A DNA stretch of 62,643 bases from Syntrophomonadaceae bacterium (lineage in GTDB: Bacteria; Bacillota; Syntrophomonadia; Syntrophomonadales; Syntrophomonadaceae). Position numbers and translations under genes: made by a program. Of the stretch, positions 34,182 through 43,288 are shown in pieces. The DNA is taken from positions 1 through 62,643 of the forward strand of contig JAAYCK010000072.1 in assembly GCA_012729835.1 (NCBI GenBank), given 5' to 3'. The stretch's first letter is position 1. Every line of letters starts with the position of its first letter. The notes under the pieces were generated by a model, which was given only the letters and a program-made list of their open reading frames with translations, made no database searches and was not told the DNA's origin.

Positions 34182-34973
34182 CTAGTTTTTATCCCATACC
34201 TTCCAGAAGGCATTATTGGAATTCCACAGTTTATTTAAATACTCCATATCGCGATATGTATCCATACACTGCCATTGTCCACTATGTTCAAATACCATCA
34301 ATTCTCCCTCTGAAGCCAGCTTTTCCAGCGGACCGAATTCAAAATCACAATCTTCTGCTTCAGTCACATAGTCCAGTATCTTTCGATTAAAAATGAAGAA
34401 ACCTCCATTGATAAGTCCGGTAGATGTCTGTGGTTTTTCTGCGAACAATACCGCCTGGCCATTCTCAACCACCAGTTCACCAAAGAGCGAGGGTGGTCTT
34501 ACCCCGGTTACCGTCCCTATCTTACCATGCGACAAATGAAACTTCATAAGTTCATCAATATTAACGTCGCAAACTCCGTCACCATAAGTGAGCATGAAAA
34601 CATCGCTGTCGATATATTTAGCAGCTCTTTTCAATCGGCCGCCCTTAAGGGTATTGAGACCAGTATCGGCAAGAGTAACTTTCCAGTCATGTTCGATACC
34701 GCTGTCATGGATATGTATAGATTTATTCCTGCTCAAATCAATGGTGAAATCATTATTCAGAACTTCGTAGTCGTAAAAATACTTTTTGATCATTTCACCT
34801 TTGTATCCCAGGCATAAGACAAATTCATTGTAACCATAATGCGAGTATATTTTCATTATGTGCCATAAGATCGGTTTATCTCCTATGTTGACCATGGGTT
34901 TAGGCCGATAATCAGTTTCCTCTTTAAGCCTGGTCCCCATACCCCCACTAAAAATAACAACTTTGGGCTTCAT
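34182..34973 (-). CDS. rfbF: Glucose-1-phosphate cytidylyltransferase
   Basis: This protein of 263 residues is typical of RfbF, which makes CDP-glucose from CTP and glucose 1-phosphate, the entry step to CDP-dideoxy and CDP-amino sugars. Visible family marks are IFSGGMGTRLKEETDYRPKP at the nucleotide site, KPILWHIMKIYSHYG, TYGDGVCDVN and NGGFFIFNR. It starts two bases after the DegT aminotransferase gene and is followed by rfbG, so the three form one pathway unit. Confidence 0.94.
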   Translation of the reverse strand: MKPKVVIFSGGMGTRLKEETDYRPKPMVNIGDKPILWHIMKIYSHYGYNEFVLCLGYKGEMIKKYFYDYEVLNNDFTIDLSRNKSIHIHDSGIEHDWKVTLADTGLNTLKGGRLKRAAKYIDSDVFMLTYGDGVCDVNIDELMKFHLSHGKIGTVTGVRPPSLFGELVVENGQAVLFAEKPQTSTGLINGGFFIFNRKILDYVTEAEDCDFEFGPLEKLASEGELMVFEHSGQWQCMDTYRDMEYLNKLWNSNNAFWKVWDKN

Positions 34974-34975
34974 AT

Positions 34976-36076
34976 TTATCCCCTTCCATTAAAAAACTCC
35001 TGTATTCTTACAATAACCTCATCCACATCATTGTCGGTCATTCGACAGTGCAACGGAATCGTTAATATCTCGTCATACGCTTTTTCGGTTGCTGGCAGGC
35101 TATACCCGCTATTATAGTAAGGATGGAGATGATTGGGAATGTAATTGAGACCAGTTTCTATTTCATGGTCGCGTAGGAAACTCATCAATCCATTTCGTAG
35201 TCCATCTTTTACTAGGATAACAAATACGTGAGGGGCGACCTCATTGTAATTAGTTCTTAATAGCCCTATCCCAGGTATGTTTTGAAATGCTTGTACATAT
35301 TTCCTGCATATTTCTCTGCGCCTATCGACAAAGCTATTCAATTTCTTTAATTGAGCAAGGCCAATCGCTGCATTAATATTACTCATATGATACCTAAAGC
35401 CCTGCTCACTGACCTCATATTGCCAGCGCTCCCCACCCGGCTTCCGTTCTATACCCAGGGTCCTTTTTACCCTCAGAACCTCAGCATACTCAGTATCCTG
35501 GCATATGACGGCACCGCCTTCACCGCAGCTTATATTCTTAATAGAATCAAAACTAAAACAACTTATATCGCCAAAGCCTCCGACTTTTTTTCCCTGGTAT
35601 TCCGATCCCAGAGCGTGCGCAGCATCTTCAATTATTCTAATACCATGCTCTGCCTTTAGAGCAAGCAATTTATCCATATCACAGGGATTCCCCGCATAAT
35701 GTACAGGCATTATCGCTCTGGTCCTGGATGTAATCCTTTTTTTTACATCATCTATATCTATCAATAAGGTATCGGGGTATACGTCGCAGGAAACTGGTTT
35801 TGCTCCAGTAGCACTTACGGCTTGAAAGGATGCGACAAATGTCAAAGAGGGTACTATAACTTCGTCTCCCGGTCCAATGCCTAGTGCATCCATCGCCAGA
35901 TGCAGAGCATTTGTGCCATTATTAACCGCGACAGCATTGGCTACCCCCAGATATTGCTTAAGAGCCTCTTCAAACTGTTCCACCTTGTAGGCATGTCCAA
36001 AATAGCCGTATTCAAATGCTTCTTTTACCTCTTGAAGCTCTTCTTCTCCAAGACATCCCTGGGAAACTTTGATCAT
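34976..36076 (-). CDS. DegT/DnrJ/EryC1-family sugar aminotransferase next to the CDP-glucose genes
   Basis: This PLP enzyme of 366 residues has the internal-aldimine lysine Lys180 (FSFDSIKNISCGEGG) and the cofactor aspartate Asp151 (IEDAAHALG). RfbH (CDP-4-keto-6-deoxyglucose 3-dehydrase), the usual neighbour of rfbF-rfbG, has histidine in place of this lysine and is about 437 residues long; neither fits, so this gene should transfer an amino group. The likely substrate is CDP-4-keto-6-deoxy-hexose, giving a CDP-4-amino-4,6-dideoxy sugar (inference). The start ATG lies 27 bases after the methyltransferase gene. Confidence 0.87.
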   Translation of the reverse strand: MIKVSQGCLGEEELQEVKEAFEYGYFGHAYKVEQFEEALKQYLGVANAVAVNNGTNALHLAMDALGIGPGDEVIVPSLTFVASFQAVSATGAKPVSCDVYPDTLLIDIDDVKKRITSRTRAIMPVHYAGNPCDMDKLLALKAEHGIRIIEDAAHALGSEYQGKKVGGFGDISCFSFDSIKNISCGEGGAVICQDTEYAEVLRVKRTLGIERKPGGERWQYEVSEQGFRYHMSNINAAIGLAQLKKLNSFVDRRREICRKYVQAFQNIPGIGLLRTNYNEVAPHVFVILVKDGLRNGLMSFLRDHEIETGLNYIPNHLHPYYNSGYSLPATEKAYDEILTIPLHCRMTDNDVDEVIVRIQEFFNGRG

Positions 36077-36103
36077 TTCAAATTCATCTCTTTCCTTTGT
36101 AAT

Positions 36104-36901
36104 CTATTCAATACTTTTTTCTAAAACTATTTCTTGATAGATTGCCTTTTTAATAGATAATACAAAACAGAAAATTGTTATAGCTTTAATTAGTTTAAGA
36201 TTTTCATCCCTATAGCATTGGCCAAATTCCGTAAAACCTGCTTTCTCAGCCAATGCTGTATGTAAACTGCAGCTTCTCGCCCAACCCCATTTTACACCCC
36301 GCGGAAAGTTTAATAGGTGCTTGATAAATGTCTTTGTTTTATAAACAATGGGATTAGGACAGCGGGGATCCCAGATAATAAGCTTACCGCCCTTTTTTAA
36401 AATCCTTGAACAATTTTTTAAAACTTCTTTATAAGTTGGCAAGTCAAAAACATAACTTACTATAGACATATAAATCAGGTCATAGCTATCCGCAGGTAAA
36501 TCACTAAAATCGTTCGTAATCCATTCTTTTATACTTATTTGACTTTTAATATATTCAAAGGACTCAGCCTGACACTCCTGCAATTCAATATCGTAGCCAT
36601 CAATGATAAGTGGCAACTCAATCAGCCCTAGCCCCGCTCCTATTGATAATACTTTAATTCTTTTATATTTCGATAACTCATCTATCTTCTGCTTGAGTAA
36701 TAATGTCATTTGTTCTTTTTTAATTTTCCAGTCCGAATCAATAACATAATTATTATCCTTCAACTGAATATAAAACTCATTATAAAAATGATGGGCCGCC
36801 ACATCATCCGGATTTAGGTCCAGTTTCTGGGCAATATCAGTAAGTGAAATATTATTCCACTCTGTTTGGAATAACTCCAGTTGATAGACGCATTTTAGCA
36901 T
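36104..36901 (-). CDS. Class I SAM-dependent methyltransferase
   Basis: This protein has 265 residues from the ATG at 36901. It has a Rossmann-fold motif I LSIGAGLGLIELPL (91-104 in the longer frame), an acidic motif II region (IELQECQ), and YMSIVSYVFDL / RILKKGGKLIIWDPRCP as motifs IV-V. It probably methylates a sugar or another small molecule in this locus. An upstream TTG at 36919 overlaps the stop of the previous gene (TTGA) but has no ribosome-binding site; the ATG has GGGTG seven bases before it. Its last 40 residues are hydrophobic and basic and may touch the membrane. Confidence 0.78.
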   Translation of the reverse strand: MLKCVYQLELFQTEWNNISLTDIAQKLDLNPDDVAAHHFYNEFYIQLKDNNYVIDSDWKIKKEQMTLLLKQKIDELSKYKRIKVLSIGAGLGLIELPLIIDGYDIELQECQAESFEYIKSQISIKEWITNDFSDLPADSYDLIYMSIVSYVFDLPTYKEVLKNCSRILKKGGKLIIWDPRCPNPIVYKTKTFIKHLLNFPRGVKWGWARSCSLHTALAEKAGFTEFGQCYRDENLKLIKAITIFCFVLSIKKAIYQEIVLEKSIE

Positions 36902-36915
36902 TTGAATACACCCAA

Positions 36916-38673
36916 TCAATTTTCTAGTTTTAAAAATCTTCTTACCGTAACTTCATTTATCGGCTCGAAATAAATGTCTCTTATTGACCGACCTAACTCT
37001 TTGTAATTGCTCACAGTTTCATTATCACGTTTGGAATAATGAACCAGGGCTTCTTTCAAATCGTCAGCTGTATAACACATTCGCCATATGTCTTGAGTTA
37101 TCGCTTCCGGGATATATTTGTAAGTAATACCAAAGGCATTTGCTATTACAATAACGGGAGTTCCCTTTGCAATCGTCTCTAAACAAACACTAGAACTTGA
37201 TGAAATAACGATATCAGTTTTTGCAACCAAAACATCAAATGTCTCGGATGCAAACTGGAACACCCCCGGCCAAGTGACCCCAAAAGCCTGTTTGGTTTTT
37301 TCGATACTATTCGTAGGATGAGTTTTAATATGAAATATAAAATTTTCCGGCAATTCAGATGTGATCACATCAAGCATTTTCAGTATCCCGATTGCCTCAT
37401 CCATGAAGTATGGCAGAGCAACCAGCACTCGAAAAACACCAGGGTCATATGTTGATTCATATACATTCCAAAGATGCTTGAAACGCAGAGCCGGGGCAAC
37501 AGTTACTTCCAGCGACGGACAAAATGTCTTTACTACATCCCTGAATCCATTTCCCATTACTGCAACTTCTTTTGGTATAACGCTATTTCTCTTTTCTTGT
37601 TCGGTTGGGTAAACACTCAAATAATGATCCGGATGAGGAAGCAGTTGAAAGCCGACCAGCGGGGTATCCGGATACCATTTTCTGAATCCAGCATTAAAAC
37701 CATGGTCTATCACCTGGTTTTCAAACCAGTTTACGATCAATGCGAAACGTACATTTTCCTTATTCAGTCTCATGACAAATCGGTATTTCAAAAGAGCTTC
37801 AAATGAGGCTTGAGAAACTGAATCTAAATGGTTCTGATCTTTCAGCAGGTCATCAATTTCCATTCCCAAAAAATCCGGTGGGTTTTTAATGAATTTTTTC
37901 GTTCTAAAAACATGGGTAAAAGCATAAAAATAGTCTGACGGTTTCAGATAGTCCTCTCTAACAAGAAAATGTTCGTTCGACATCCTCATATTCTTAAACA
38001 TGGACTGGTAATCATCTATTTGGTAATAAGTTGGAGCAAAATATATCCGGTTACATTCAGTTTCTGTTAGGTACTCCCTCAAATGGGGGTAATACCTGTC
38101 GGTAAATTTCTGATTAACGAAGCTGTTCTCAATAACAAAATTATCCAGCAATATTACCGGTTCGTTGGTATCGTGTTCGTATGTACTGTACTTCTTTGAG
38201 GCTCTGGCACAAATATTCTGTCGAATCGATGTAAAAACAAAGTATAGTACAGAAACTAAAGAATTCCGTTTCATTTGTGTTTTTATTCTATTGACCAAAC
38301 CGTTTAAGGTATCTGTCTTATATTCAACGGAACATGAATAGCTATTTACCCGTAACATTCTTAATATGGCCTTTTTTAAGGGTTGGGAATCAACTACAAT
38401 ACGGTCGATTTTGACTCCCTCTTTAATCAAGTGCTTCACCAAATACAACTTGCAGCAATTGGCGTAAAGGTTGCTTGCCTGACTGTTTCTGCTCCCGATA
38501 TTACCTGTCCACCAGTCAATATCCTTTTCATGTTTACTTCCCAGAAACTGAGTATACTCTACAAATGCCCCCCGTATATTATGAGCCACATCATCTAATA
38601 AACGGCTTATACCAGCGTTCATTACTGTCAGGTCTAATACTTCAAAGCTTTGACTTAAATAATCAGTGCTCAT
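36916..38673 (-). CDS. Putative surface-carbohydrate transferase, perhaps the LIC13510-like (TIGR04326) family
   Basis: This protein of 585 residues is not clearly identifiable from memory. Its overall build (a conserved IDWWTGNIGSRN segment near 52-63, FENQ at 317-320, KTHPT at 450-454, and SSSSSVCLETIAKGTPVIV at 491-509) resembles large surface-carbohydrate proteins of Leptospira-type O-antigen loci. The C-terminal third looks like the sugar-nucleotide half of a GT-B enzyme of the KpsS/CDP-glycerol-transferase kind. No membrane helix or signal peptide is evident. It may use one of the CMP- or CDP-sugars made nearby (inference). The epimerase gene ends 13 bases upstream. Confidence 0.5.
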   Translation of the reverse strand: MSTDYLSQSFEVLDLTVMNAGISRLLDDVAHNIRGAFVEYTQFLGSKHEKDIDWWTGNIGSRNSQASNLYANCCKLYLVKHLIKEGVKIDRIVVDSQPLKKAILRMLRVNSYSCSVEYKTDTLNGLVNRIKTQMKRNSLVSVLYFVFTSIRQNICARASKKYSTYEHDTNEPVILLDNFVIENSFVNQKFTDRYYPHLREYLTETECNRIYFAPTYYQIDDYQSMFKNMRMSNEHFLVREDYLKPSDYFYAFTHVFRTKKFIKNPPDFLGMEIDDLLKDQNHLDSVSQASFEALLKYRFVMRLNKENVRFALIVNWFENQVIDHGFNAGFRKWYPDTPLVGFQLLPHPDHYLSVYPTEQEKRNSVIPKEVAVMGNGFRDVVKTFCPSLEVTVAPALRFKHLWNVYESTYDPGVFRVLVALPYFMDEAIGILKMLDVITSELPENFIFHIKTHPTNSIEKTKQAFGVTWPGVFQFASETFDVLVAKTDIVISSSSSVCLETIAKGTPVIVIANAFGITYKYIPEAITQDIWRMCYTADDLKEALVHYSKRDNETVSNYKELGRSIRDIYFEPINEVTVRRFLKLEN

Positions 38674-38686
38674 TGCTTTACTCCAT

Positions 38687-39565
38687 TTAACCCGGCATTT
38701 GGTTTTTTCTATCCATTTCTATAAGGCATTCCAATAAGCCCTGTCCCATATCGACATACAGGTGGTTTACCAGCTTAGAACCTATTTTCGGTGTATAAGA
38801 ATACGGAGTATAGGCATAATGATCTTCATTCTTCTGGTTGCCGAAGTTTATCTGCAGATCTTTACCCAGGATTTCTTTGATCATAAATAACATATCTTTA
38901 AAACGCATAGTATGATGTCCACTGAGAATAATATGTTGATTGCTGTATTCATCGCCAAGAATATCCACGCTAAGGCGGGATGCATCGCGTACGTGTATGT
39001 AATCCCTCATTTCTTCTCCGGTACCGGAGCAATTAATGTCGGAAGTCTCCAGAGCCTGTTTGATGTACCTGTAAATACTGTTACTTGCATCTGCCCGCGG
39101 TCCATACAATGTTCCATAGCGAAGGATAGTATAATCCAAACCATATCGTCTCTGAAACTCTTCGATATAGAGCTCGGAAGCCTGTTTACTGCAGCGGTAA
39201 AATCCTCCCTTTTGGCTGTACACATAAATGGTGCTGGCATAAACATATCGTTGTATGTTCGCCGCCAGACATGCTTCCATAATGTTCAGGTTGCCCTTTA
39301 TATTTAGTTCAACAGTTTTAAGCGGCTTGGTGGTTGCATCATCCAAATCGGCAATACCGGCAAAGTTAAATACGTAATTACAGCCTGCCACCGCTTTCCT
39401 GACCTGTTCTGAATCAAGAATATCGCCTACTACCATCTGTTGGTCATTCATCAGATAAGGTGAAGCAACAAGATCATAGATGATTACATCATATCCCCGG
39501 TTACTTAGTTCGTCAGCTACATGACTTCCCAAAAAACCTGACCCGCCAAATACAATTGCCTTCAC
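38687..39565 (-). CDS. NAD-dependent epimerase/dehydratase (nucleotide-sugar SDR)
   Basis: This extended SDR of 292 residues has GGSGFLGSH (7-15), Ser111 in YASTIYVYS and Tyr123/Lys127 in YRCSK. It resembles UDP-glucose 4-epimerase relatives but is shorter and lacks a recognisable substrate signature. The start is GTG at 39565 with GGAG nine bases upstream. It follows the HAD phosphatase gene after 33 bases. Confidence 0.84.
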   Translation of the reverse strand: MKAIVFGGSGFLGSHVADELSNRGYDVIIYDLVASPYLMNDQQMVVGDILDSEQVRKAVAGCNYVFNFAGIADLDDATTKPLKTVELNIKGNLNIMEACLAANIQRYVYASTIYVYSQKGGFYRCSKQASELYIEEFQRRYGLDYTILRYGTLYGPRADASNSIYRYIKQALETSDINCSGTGEEMRDYIHVRDASRLSVDILGDEYSNQHIILSGHHTMRFKDMLFMIKEILGKDLQINFGNQKNEDHYAYTPYSYTPKIGSKLVNHLYVDMGQGLLECLIEMDRKNQMPG

Positions 39566-39598
39566 AAAAATCTTCTCCTATCCCTAAATAGTGATAAT

Positions 39599-40240
39599 TT
39601 ACGATATGGTATCAAATACCTCTGCAAATTCCCTTAGATCACCAACTCTATATTCGCTCTGGTTCAACTCATTGCCATCCTGGTGTATCCGTGCAACAAA
39701 ACAGACCCCGGTGTTTTGAGCAGCAAGCCAATCACTTTCAGCATCGCCCACGAAAATAACTCTATCAGGCCTTAACTCATATCTGTTCAATAAATCACCG
39801 ATGATCTCTGTCTTGCTTCCTGGGGTACCGTGAATTTCCGTGAAATAATCCTTCAATCGCCTTTTCTCAACTATATACTCAAGTTCTTTTTGGGGAGTCC
39901 CCGAAGCAATGAACAACGGATACGCCATATGGTTCTTTTCAATAAACTCGAAGGCACCGGGCACATAGGGGGCTTTAAGAACTTCATCCATAACTATTGA
40001 GGTAAAGTCCTCGCCAAGCTTAGTCTCCTGGTCGTCTGATAAAGGCAAACCAAGGATCTTGTCATAAATATGACGGAATTTCACATAACGTGATATCCCC
40101 ATGTTACTGATATGATAGTCCACAATCTCTGAAACCTTGTCTGGATAGTCTTTCCCAAATAGTATCGCAAAGGCTCTGGTCTTTATATCAGCTGATTCCA
40201 ATATAACTCCATCAAAATCGAATATAATAGCTTCAATCAC
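39599..40240 (-). CDS. HAD-superfamily phosphatase (PGP/beta-PGM type)
   Basis: With the GTG start at 40240 this protein has 213 residues. The nucleophile motif is FDFDGVI (Asp8, Asp10), with motif II in IASGTP, the motif III lysine of GSKTEII, and motif IV in FVGDAESDW. A helical cap occupies about 18-90. The GTG overlaps the stop of the preceding gene by four bases (GTGA) and has GGGGGT seven bases upstream; a start at 40264 would only add a poor N-terminus. It likely dephosphorylates a sugar or sugar-acid phosphate of this pathway (inference). Confidence 0.85.
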   Translation of the reverse strand: MIEAIIFDFDGVILESADIKTRAFAILFGKDYPDKVSEIVDYHISNMGISRYVKFRHIYDKILGLPLSDDQETKLGEDFTSIVMDEVLKAPYVPGAFEFIEKNHMAYPLFIASGTPQKELEYIVEKRRLKDYFTEIHGTPGSKTEIIGDLLNRYELRPDRVIFVGDAESDWLAAQNTGVCFVARIHQDGNELNQSEYRVGDLREFAEVFDTIS

Positions 40241-40902
40241 TCGAATACCCCCAGAATGGTACATGGAGAACTGTCTATTTCATCAAATCGCAAAGGGACT
40301 ACCCATACCTGCTCCAGCTTTTTGGGATAATATGACAAAAACATATCTTCCACCAGGACTATTGGATCCCCAACTCCATCCGGGTCTAAAAACGCCTTAT
40401 GAGCGAGCCTGCCGACTTCCCTGTTTCGAAATGATGAAACTGAAATAAAATCAAATCCGACTGCCCTAACATTAGGTCGTTCTTTTCTGAGCCAAAGACC
40501 TATTTCAGGATCCAATCCAGGGTTCTGGAGGCAATATATCTCTTGTCCACGGTATTTCGCCCAACCGGAATTTAGTATTAAAAAATCGGTATTGTTCTCA
40601 ACACTTACCGATAAGTCTTTCATTGCAATTATTTGACCAGGTTGGGCACTTAGATTAATGATTTGGGGATTATTGAAAAACCAAAAACTTGCTTCGTATT
40701 GTTCTACTCTCTTGCCATTCTGAAAAAAATGTGCCGGACAATCCACATGGGTACCCCAATGATTCTCCATCCCTACACGAAAGACATTGCACGAATCCCC
40801 GCTAGATATAGCTTTGACCGGCAGTATTTCTAGGACTTCCTCCATCGATCCGTAAACCGGGATTCTTTTTTTTAATGCATAAGATAGATATTCAATACGC
40901 AT
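40237..40902 (-). CDS. Cyclase-family hydrolase (kynurenine-formamidase fold)
   Basis: This protein of 221 residues has the metal-binding motif NHWGTHVDCPAHFF (His48, His52, Asp54, His58) of the KynB/cyclase superfamily, which hydrolyses or lactonises amides and esters. No tryptophan-degradation genes are present, so formylkynurenine is an unlikely substrate; a deformylation, lactone opening or ring closure of a sugar acid is possible (inference). It shares one base with the stop of the 2-hydroxyacid dehydrogenase gene (TAATG) and is coupled to the HAD gene by GTGA, so all three should act on one intermediate. Confidence 0.82.
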   Translation of the reverse strand: MRIEYLSYALKKRIPVYGSMEEVLEILPVKAISSGDSCNVFRVGMENHWGTHVDCPAHFFQNGKRVEQYEASFWFFNNPQIINLSAQPGQIIAMKDLSVSVENNTDFLILNSGWAKYRGQEIYCLQNPGLDPEIGLWLRKERPNVRAVGFDFISVSSFRNREVGRLAHKAFLDPDGVGDPIVLVEDMFLSYYPKKLEQVWVVPLRFDEIDSSPCTILGVFE

Positions 40903-41846
40903 TATTCATTGTACTCCACAACAAATTGGCAAGGCTCTCCCTTTAAGACCTTGATACAATTATCAATCGCCAATAATTCGGTTTGACGCCTGGAACCAAT
41001 GGTAAAACTGCTGGCATGAGGCGTTAATAGAGTATTATCCAACTCGATGAGGGGACCGTAATAAGGTTCTTCTGCAAAAACATCACAGCAATAATAACTC
41101 TGGGGATGCTGCTTAAGGTATGTGTAAGCGGCATCTTCATTCACGATGCCACCGCGTGCGGTATTTACAATGGTTACCGGCCTTTCCATCTGTTCAAATT
41201 CCATATGTGATAACCAGTTGAGGGTATCGTCTTTAAGAGGAATATGAAAAGATATTATATCCGCCTGATCCAGTATTTCTTTTTTGCTTACAAATTCCAA
41301 GCCCATCGCATGCGCAGTAGCCAGATCGGGTGAAATGTCATGCAATAATACCCTGCAATTGAACGGCTTAAGTAGATTTGCTAATCTCTTGCCTATTCTT
41401 CCAAATCCAATGATTCCTACTGTTGCATCCATCAACCTTAATGAAAACGACCTTTTCCATATGTTATTTTTTATCATACGGTCATAGTTCAGCAAGCGTC
41501 TGCTACCTGCCATGATCATGCCGAAGGCCATCTCCGCAGTTGAATCTGTAGGGCCAAATGGAGTCCAGGTCGTTACAATACCATGCTCTCTAAAGAAATC
41601 AATATCAATATTATTTAACCCCACACCCAGGCGTGAAATCACCTTTAAAGAATTGGTTTTCTCAACAATGGTCTTATTTACTGTTTTGGTCCCGATGAGA
41701 AGGCCATCATAACAGCCATTGGAAAGCTCCATTTCAATTTCTTGTGCTGTAGGGTCATATCCCCAAATATTCGAAACAAATTCGATTCCTTCAACACTTC
41801 TGATATCCGTTAGAAAGGGATAAACAGCAACTAACACCTTTTTCAT
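40902..41846 (-). CDS. D-2-hydroxyacid dehydrogenase (PGDH/lactate-dehydrogenase-like)
   Basis: This NAD(P)-dependent enzyme of 314 residues interconverts 2-keto and D-2-hydroxy acids. It shows the cofactor loop GFGRIG (147-152) and the catalytic residues Arg231 (NTARGG), Glu260 (DVFAEEP) and His277 (LTPHAS). Length fits the short hydroxyacid dehydrogenase group without an ACT domain, so serine synthesis is unlikely. The first gene of a coupled trio with the cyclase and HAD genes, it may reduce or oxidise a keto-acid related to the nearby pyruvate-aldolase product (inference). Confidence 0.88.
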   Translation of the reverse strand: MKKVLVAVYPFLTDIRSVEGIEFVSNIWGYDPTAQEIEMELSNGCYDGLLIGTKTVNKTIVEKTNSLKVISRLGVGLNNIDIDFFREHGIVTTWTPFGPTDSTAEMAFGMIMAGSRRLLNYDRMIKNNIWKRSFSLRLMDATVGIIGFGRIGKRLANLLKPFNCRVLLHDISPDLATAHAMGLEFVSKKEILDQADIISFHIPLKDDTLNWLSHMEFEQMERPVTIVNTARGGIVNEDAAYTYLKQHPQSYYCCDVFAEEPYYGPLIELDNTLLTPHASSFTIGSRRQTELLAIDNCIKVLKGEPCQFVVEYNE

Positions 41847-41864
41847 CGATTTCAGACCTTTCTA

Positions 41865-42476
41865 TCAGTTCGTATCACTAACTGCTCTAGTGCCAATAAT
41901 TTTGCCGGGCACCCCGGCTACGATAGAAAGCGGCGGAATATCGTTAGTAACTACACACCCCGCACCTATTACACAACCATAGCCGATGTTTACATCCGGT
42001 AAGATGACTGCATTGGCAGCAATCCATACATCGTTGCCAATGATTATTTCCCCGCCCCGATGACCTTGATCTCGAATTGGTATATCAAGTCTGGAAAATA
42101 CATGATCGCTTGACCTTATAGTAACATTTCTCGCAAGTAGAACATTATCGCCAATAATAATGGATCCATTTTCAGAAGCATCAATCATACAATTTTTATT
42201 GGCGCTAAACCTATTACCAATTTGTATTTTTCCACCGTTTATAGCATACATATCAATGTTGGCGCCCAACACTGCATTATTTCCGACTGAAATATTTCCG
42301 GGTTCTCCGCAAAAGAAACCAGTACGTACAATCAGTTTATCGCCACATTTTTTAAAATGTTTTCTCCAAAAAAGGTAACGAACATAGGCTCCAATATTAC
42401 CCGGAATATTCCTGATAAAAATTACCTGATACCATTCTGCAAATTCATTTAATACAATTTTTATTAACTTATTCAT
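41865..42476 (-). CDS. Hexapeptide O-acyltransferase (maltose/galactoside acetyltransferase-like)
   Basis: This protein of 203 residues has a left-handed beta-helix from about 60 to 190 (VGNNAVLGANID, IGDNVLLARNVTIRSSDH, IGNDVWIAANAVILPDVNIG). His127 or so in SSDHVF is the expected catalytic histidine. Typical donors are acetyl-CoA. It lies between the KdsB-like gene and the 2-hydroxyacid dehydrogenase gene. It is one of two such enzymes around the KdsB-like gene, so both may modify the same ulosonic acid (inference). Confidence 0.85.
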   Translation of the reverse strand: MNKLIKIVLNEFAEWYQVIFIRNIPGNIGAYVRYLFWRKHFKKCGDKLIVRTGFFCGEPGNISVGNNAVLGANIDMYAINGGKIQIGNRFSANKNCMIDASENGSIIIGDNVLLARNVTIRSSDHVFSRLDIPIRDQGHRGGEIIIGNDVWIAANAVILPDVNIGYGCVIGAGCVVTNDIPPLSIVAGVPGKIIGTRAVSDTN

Positions 42477-42509
42477 AGTTTTCTTTGTATCCCCAATCTA
42501 AAAAATCAA

Positions 42510-43283
42510 TTATTTACTACTATATTGAGTTAACAATTGATCATATTTCATTAGCATCTCTACTTTCTTAAGGTCTTCCTCTGTGTCAACACTATATGTA
42601 TCATATTGGGTCTCAATCATTTTAACTCTGTACCCATTTTCTAATAGACGCAGCATATCAACTGATTCAACTATCTCTAATGGGCTCTGCGGCATATCAT
42701 TGAATTTGATTAAAAACTCTCTTCGAAAGGGAATCAAACAAACCTGCTTATTCATAGGCACTTCGGTCGCTCCCTTTTTCCAGGACGGAATGGGTTCCCT
42801 TGAAAAATAGAGGGCATTGCCGCTCAAGTCCACTACCACTTTCACCTCATTGGGGTCATCGTGTTCTTCTCGTGTTTTAATGGGAGCCATCAGGTTTACG
42901 ACTTGAACACTATCATCATCCAGCATCGGCTGCACTGCAGCATCAATCATCTCAGGGAACAGCATCGGCTCATCTCCCTGGATCATCATTAGAATGTCTA
43001 TTTTTTTCCCGGTATTCTTCTCAATGGTCAGCATTGCTTCGGCGCATCGATCACTGGCTCTTTCATGAGCATCGCTGGTCATTATGGCTTTCCCGCCAAT
43101 GCTCTCTATATAAGCAGCTATTTCCTCGTCACAGGTGGCAACATATACATCATCCAAACATTTGCTAAGTTTGCTTCGGAAATAAACATGTCCGATCATG
43201 GGAATTTCCAGAATCCTGGCCATCGGTTTTCCCGGGAACCTTGAAGAAGCCATCCTGGCGGGTATAATTCCTACAATATGCAT
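42510..43283 (-). CDS. KdsB-like CMP-3-deoxy-ulosonate cytidylyltransferase
   Basis: This protein of 257 residues activates a 3-deoxy-2-keto sugar acid with CTP. It shows IIPARMASSRFPGKPM (6-21), IQGDEPMLFPEMID (101-114) and a HERASDR loop (73-79) where classical KdsB has a HxSGTDR loop that contacts Kdo. That change, and the lack of any lipid A, KdsA or WaaA gene in the window, suggests a substrate other than lipopolysaccharide Kdo. Its ATG is six bases after the upstream acyltransferase gene. I leave the symbol empty because the substrate is uncertain. Confidence 0.85.
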   Translation of the reverse strand: MHIVGIIPARMASSRFPGKPMARILEIPMIGHVYFRSKLSKCLDDVYVATCDEEIAAYIESIGGKAIMTSDAHERASDRCAEAMLTIEKNTGKKIDILMMIQGDEPMLFPEMIDAAVQPMLDDDSVQVVNLMAPIKTREEHDDPNEVKVVVDLSGNALYFSREPIPSWKKGATEVPMNKQVCLIPFRREFLIKFNDMPQSPLEIVESVDMLRLLENGYRVKMIETQYDTYSVDTEEDLKKVEMLMKYDQLLTQYSSK

Positions 43284-43288
43284 ATATA

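Noticed and set aside
42510-43283. KdsB homologue as a sign of lipopolysaccharide (Kdo)
   Set aside because: No KdsA, WaaA or lipid A genes are visible, the Kdo-binding loop is changed, and the neighbours point to a surface-glycan sugar acid. It does not show an outer membrane.
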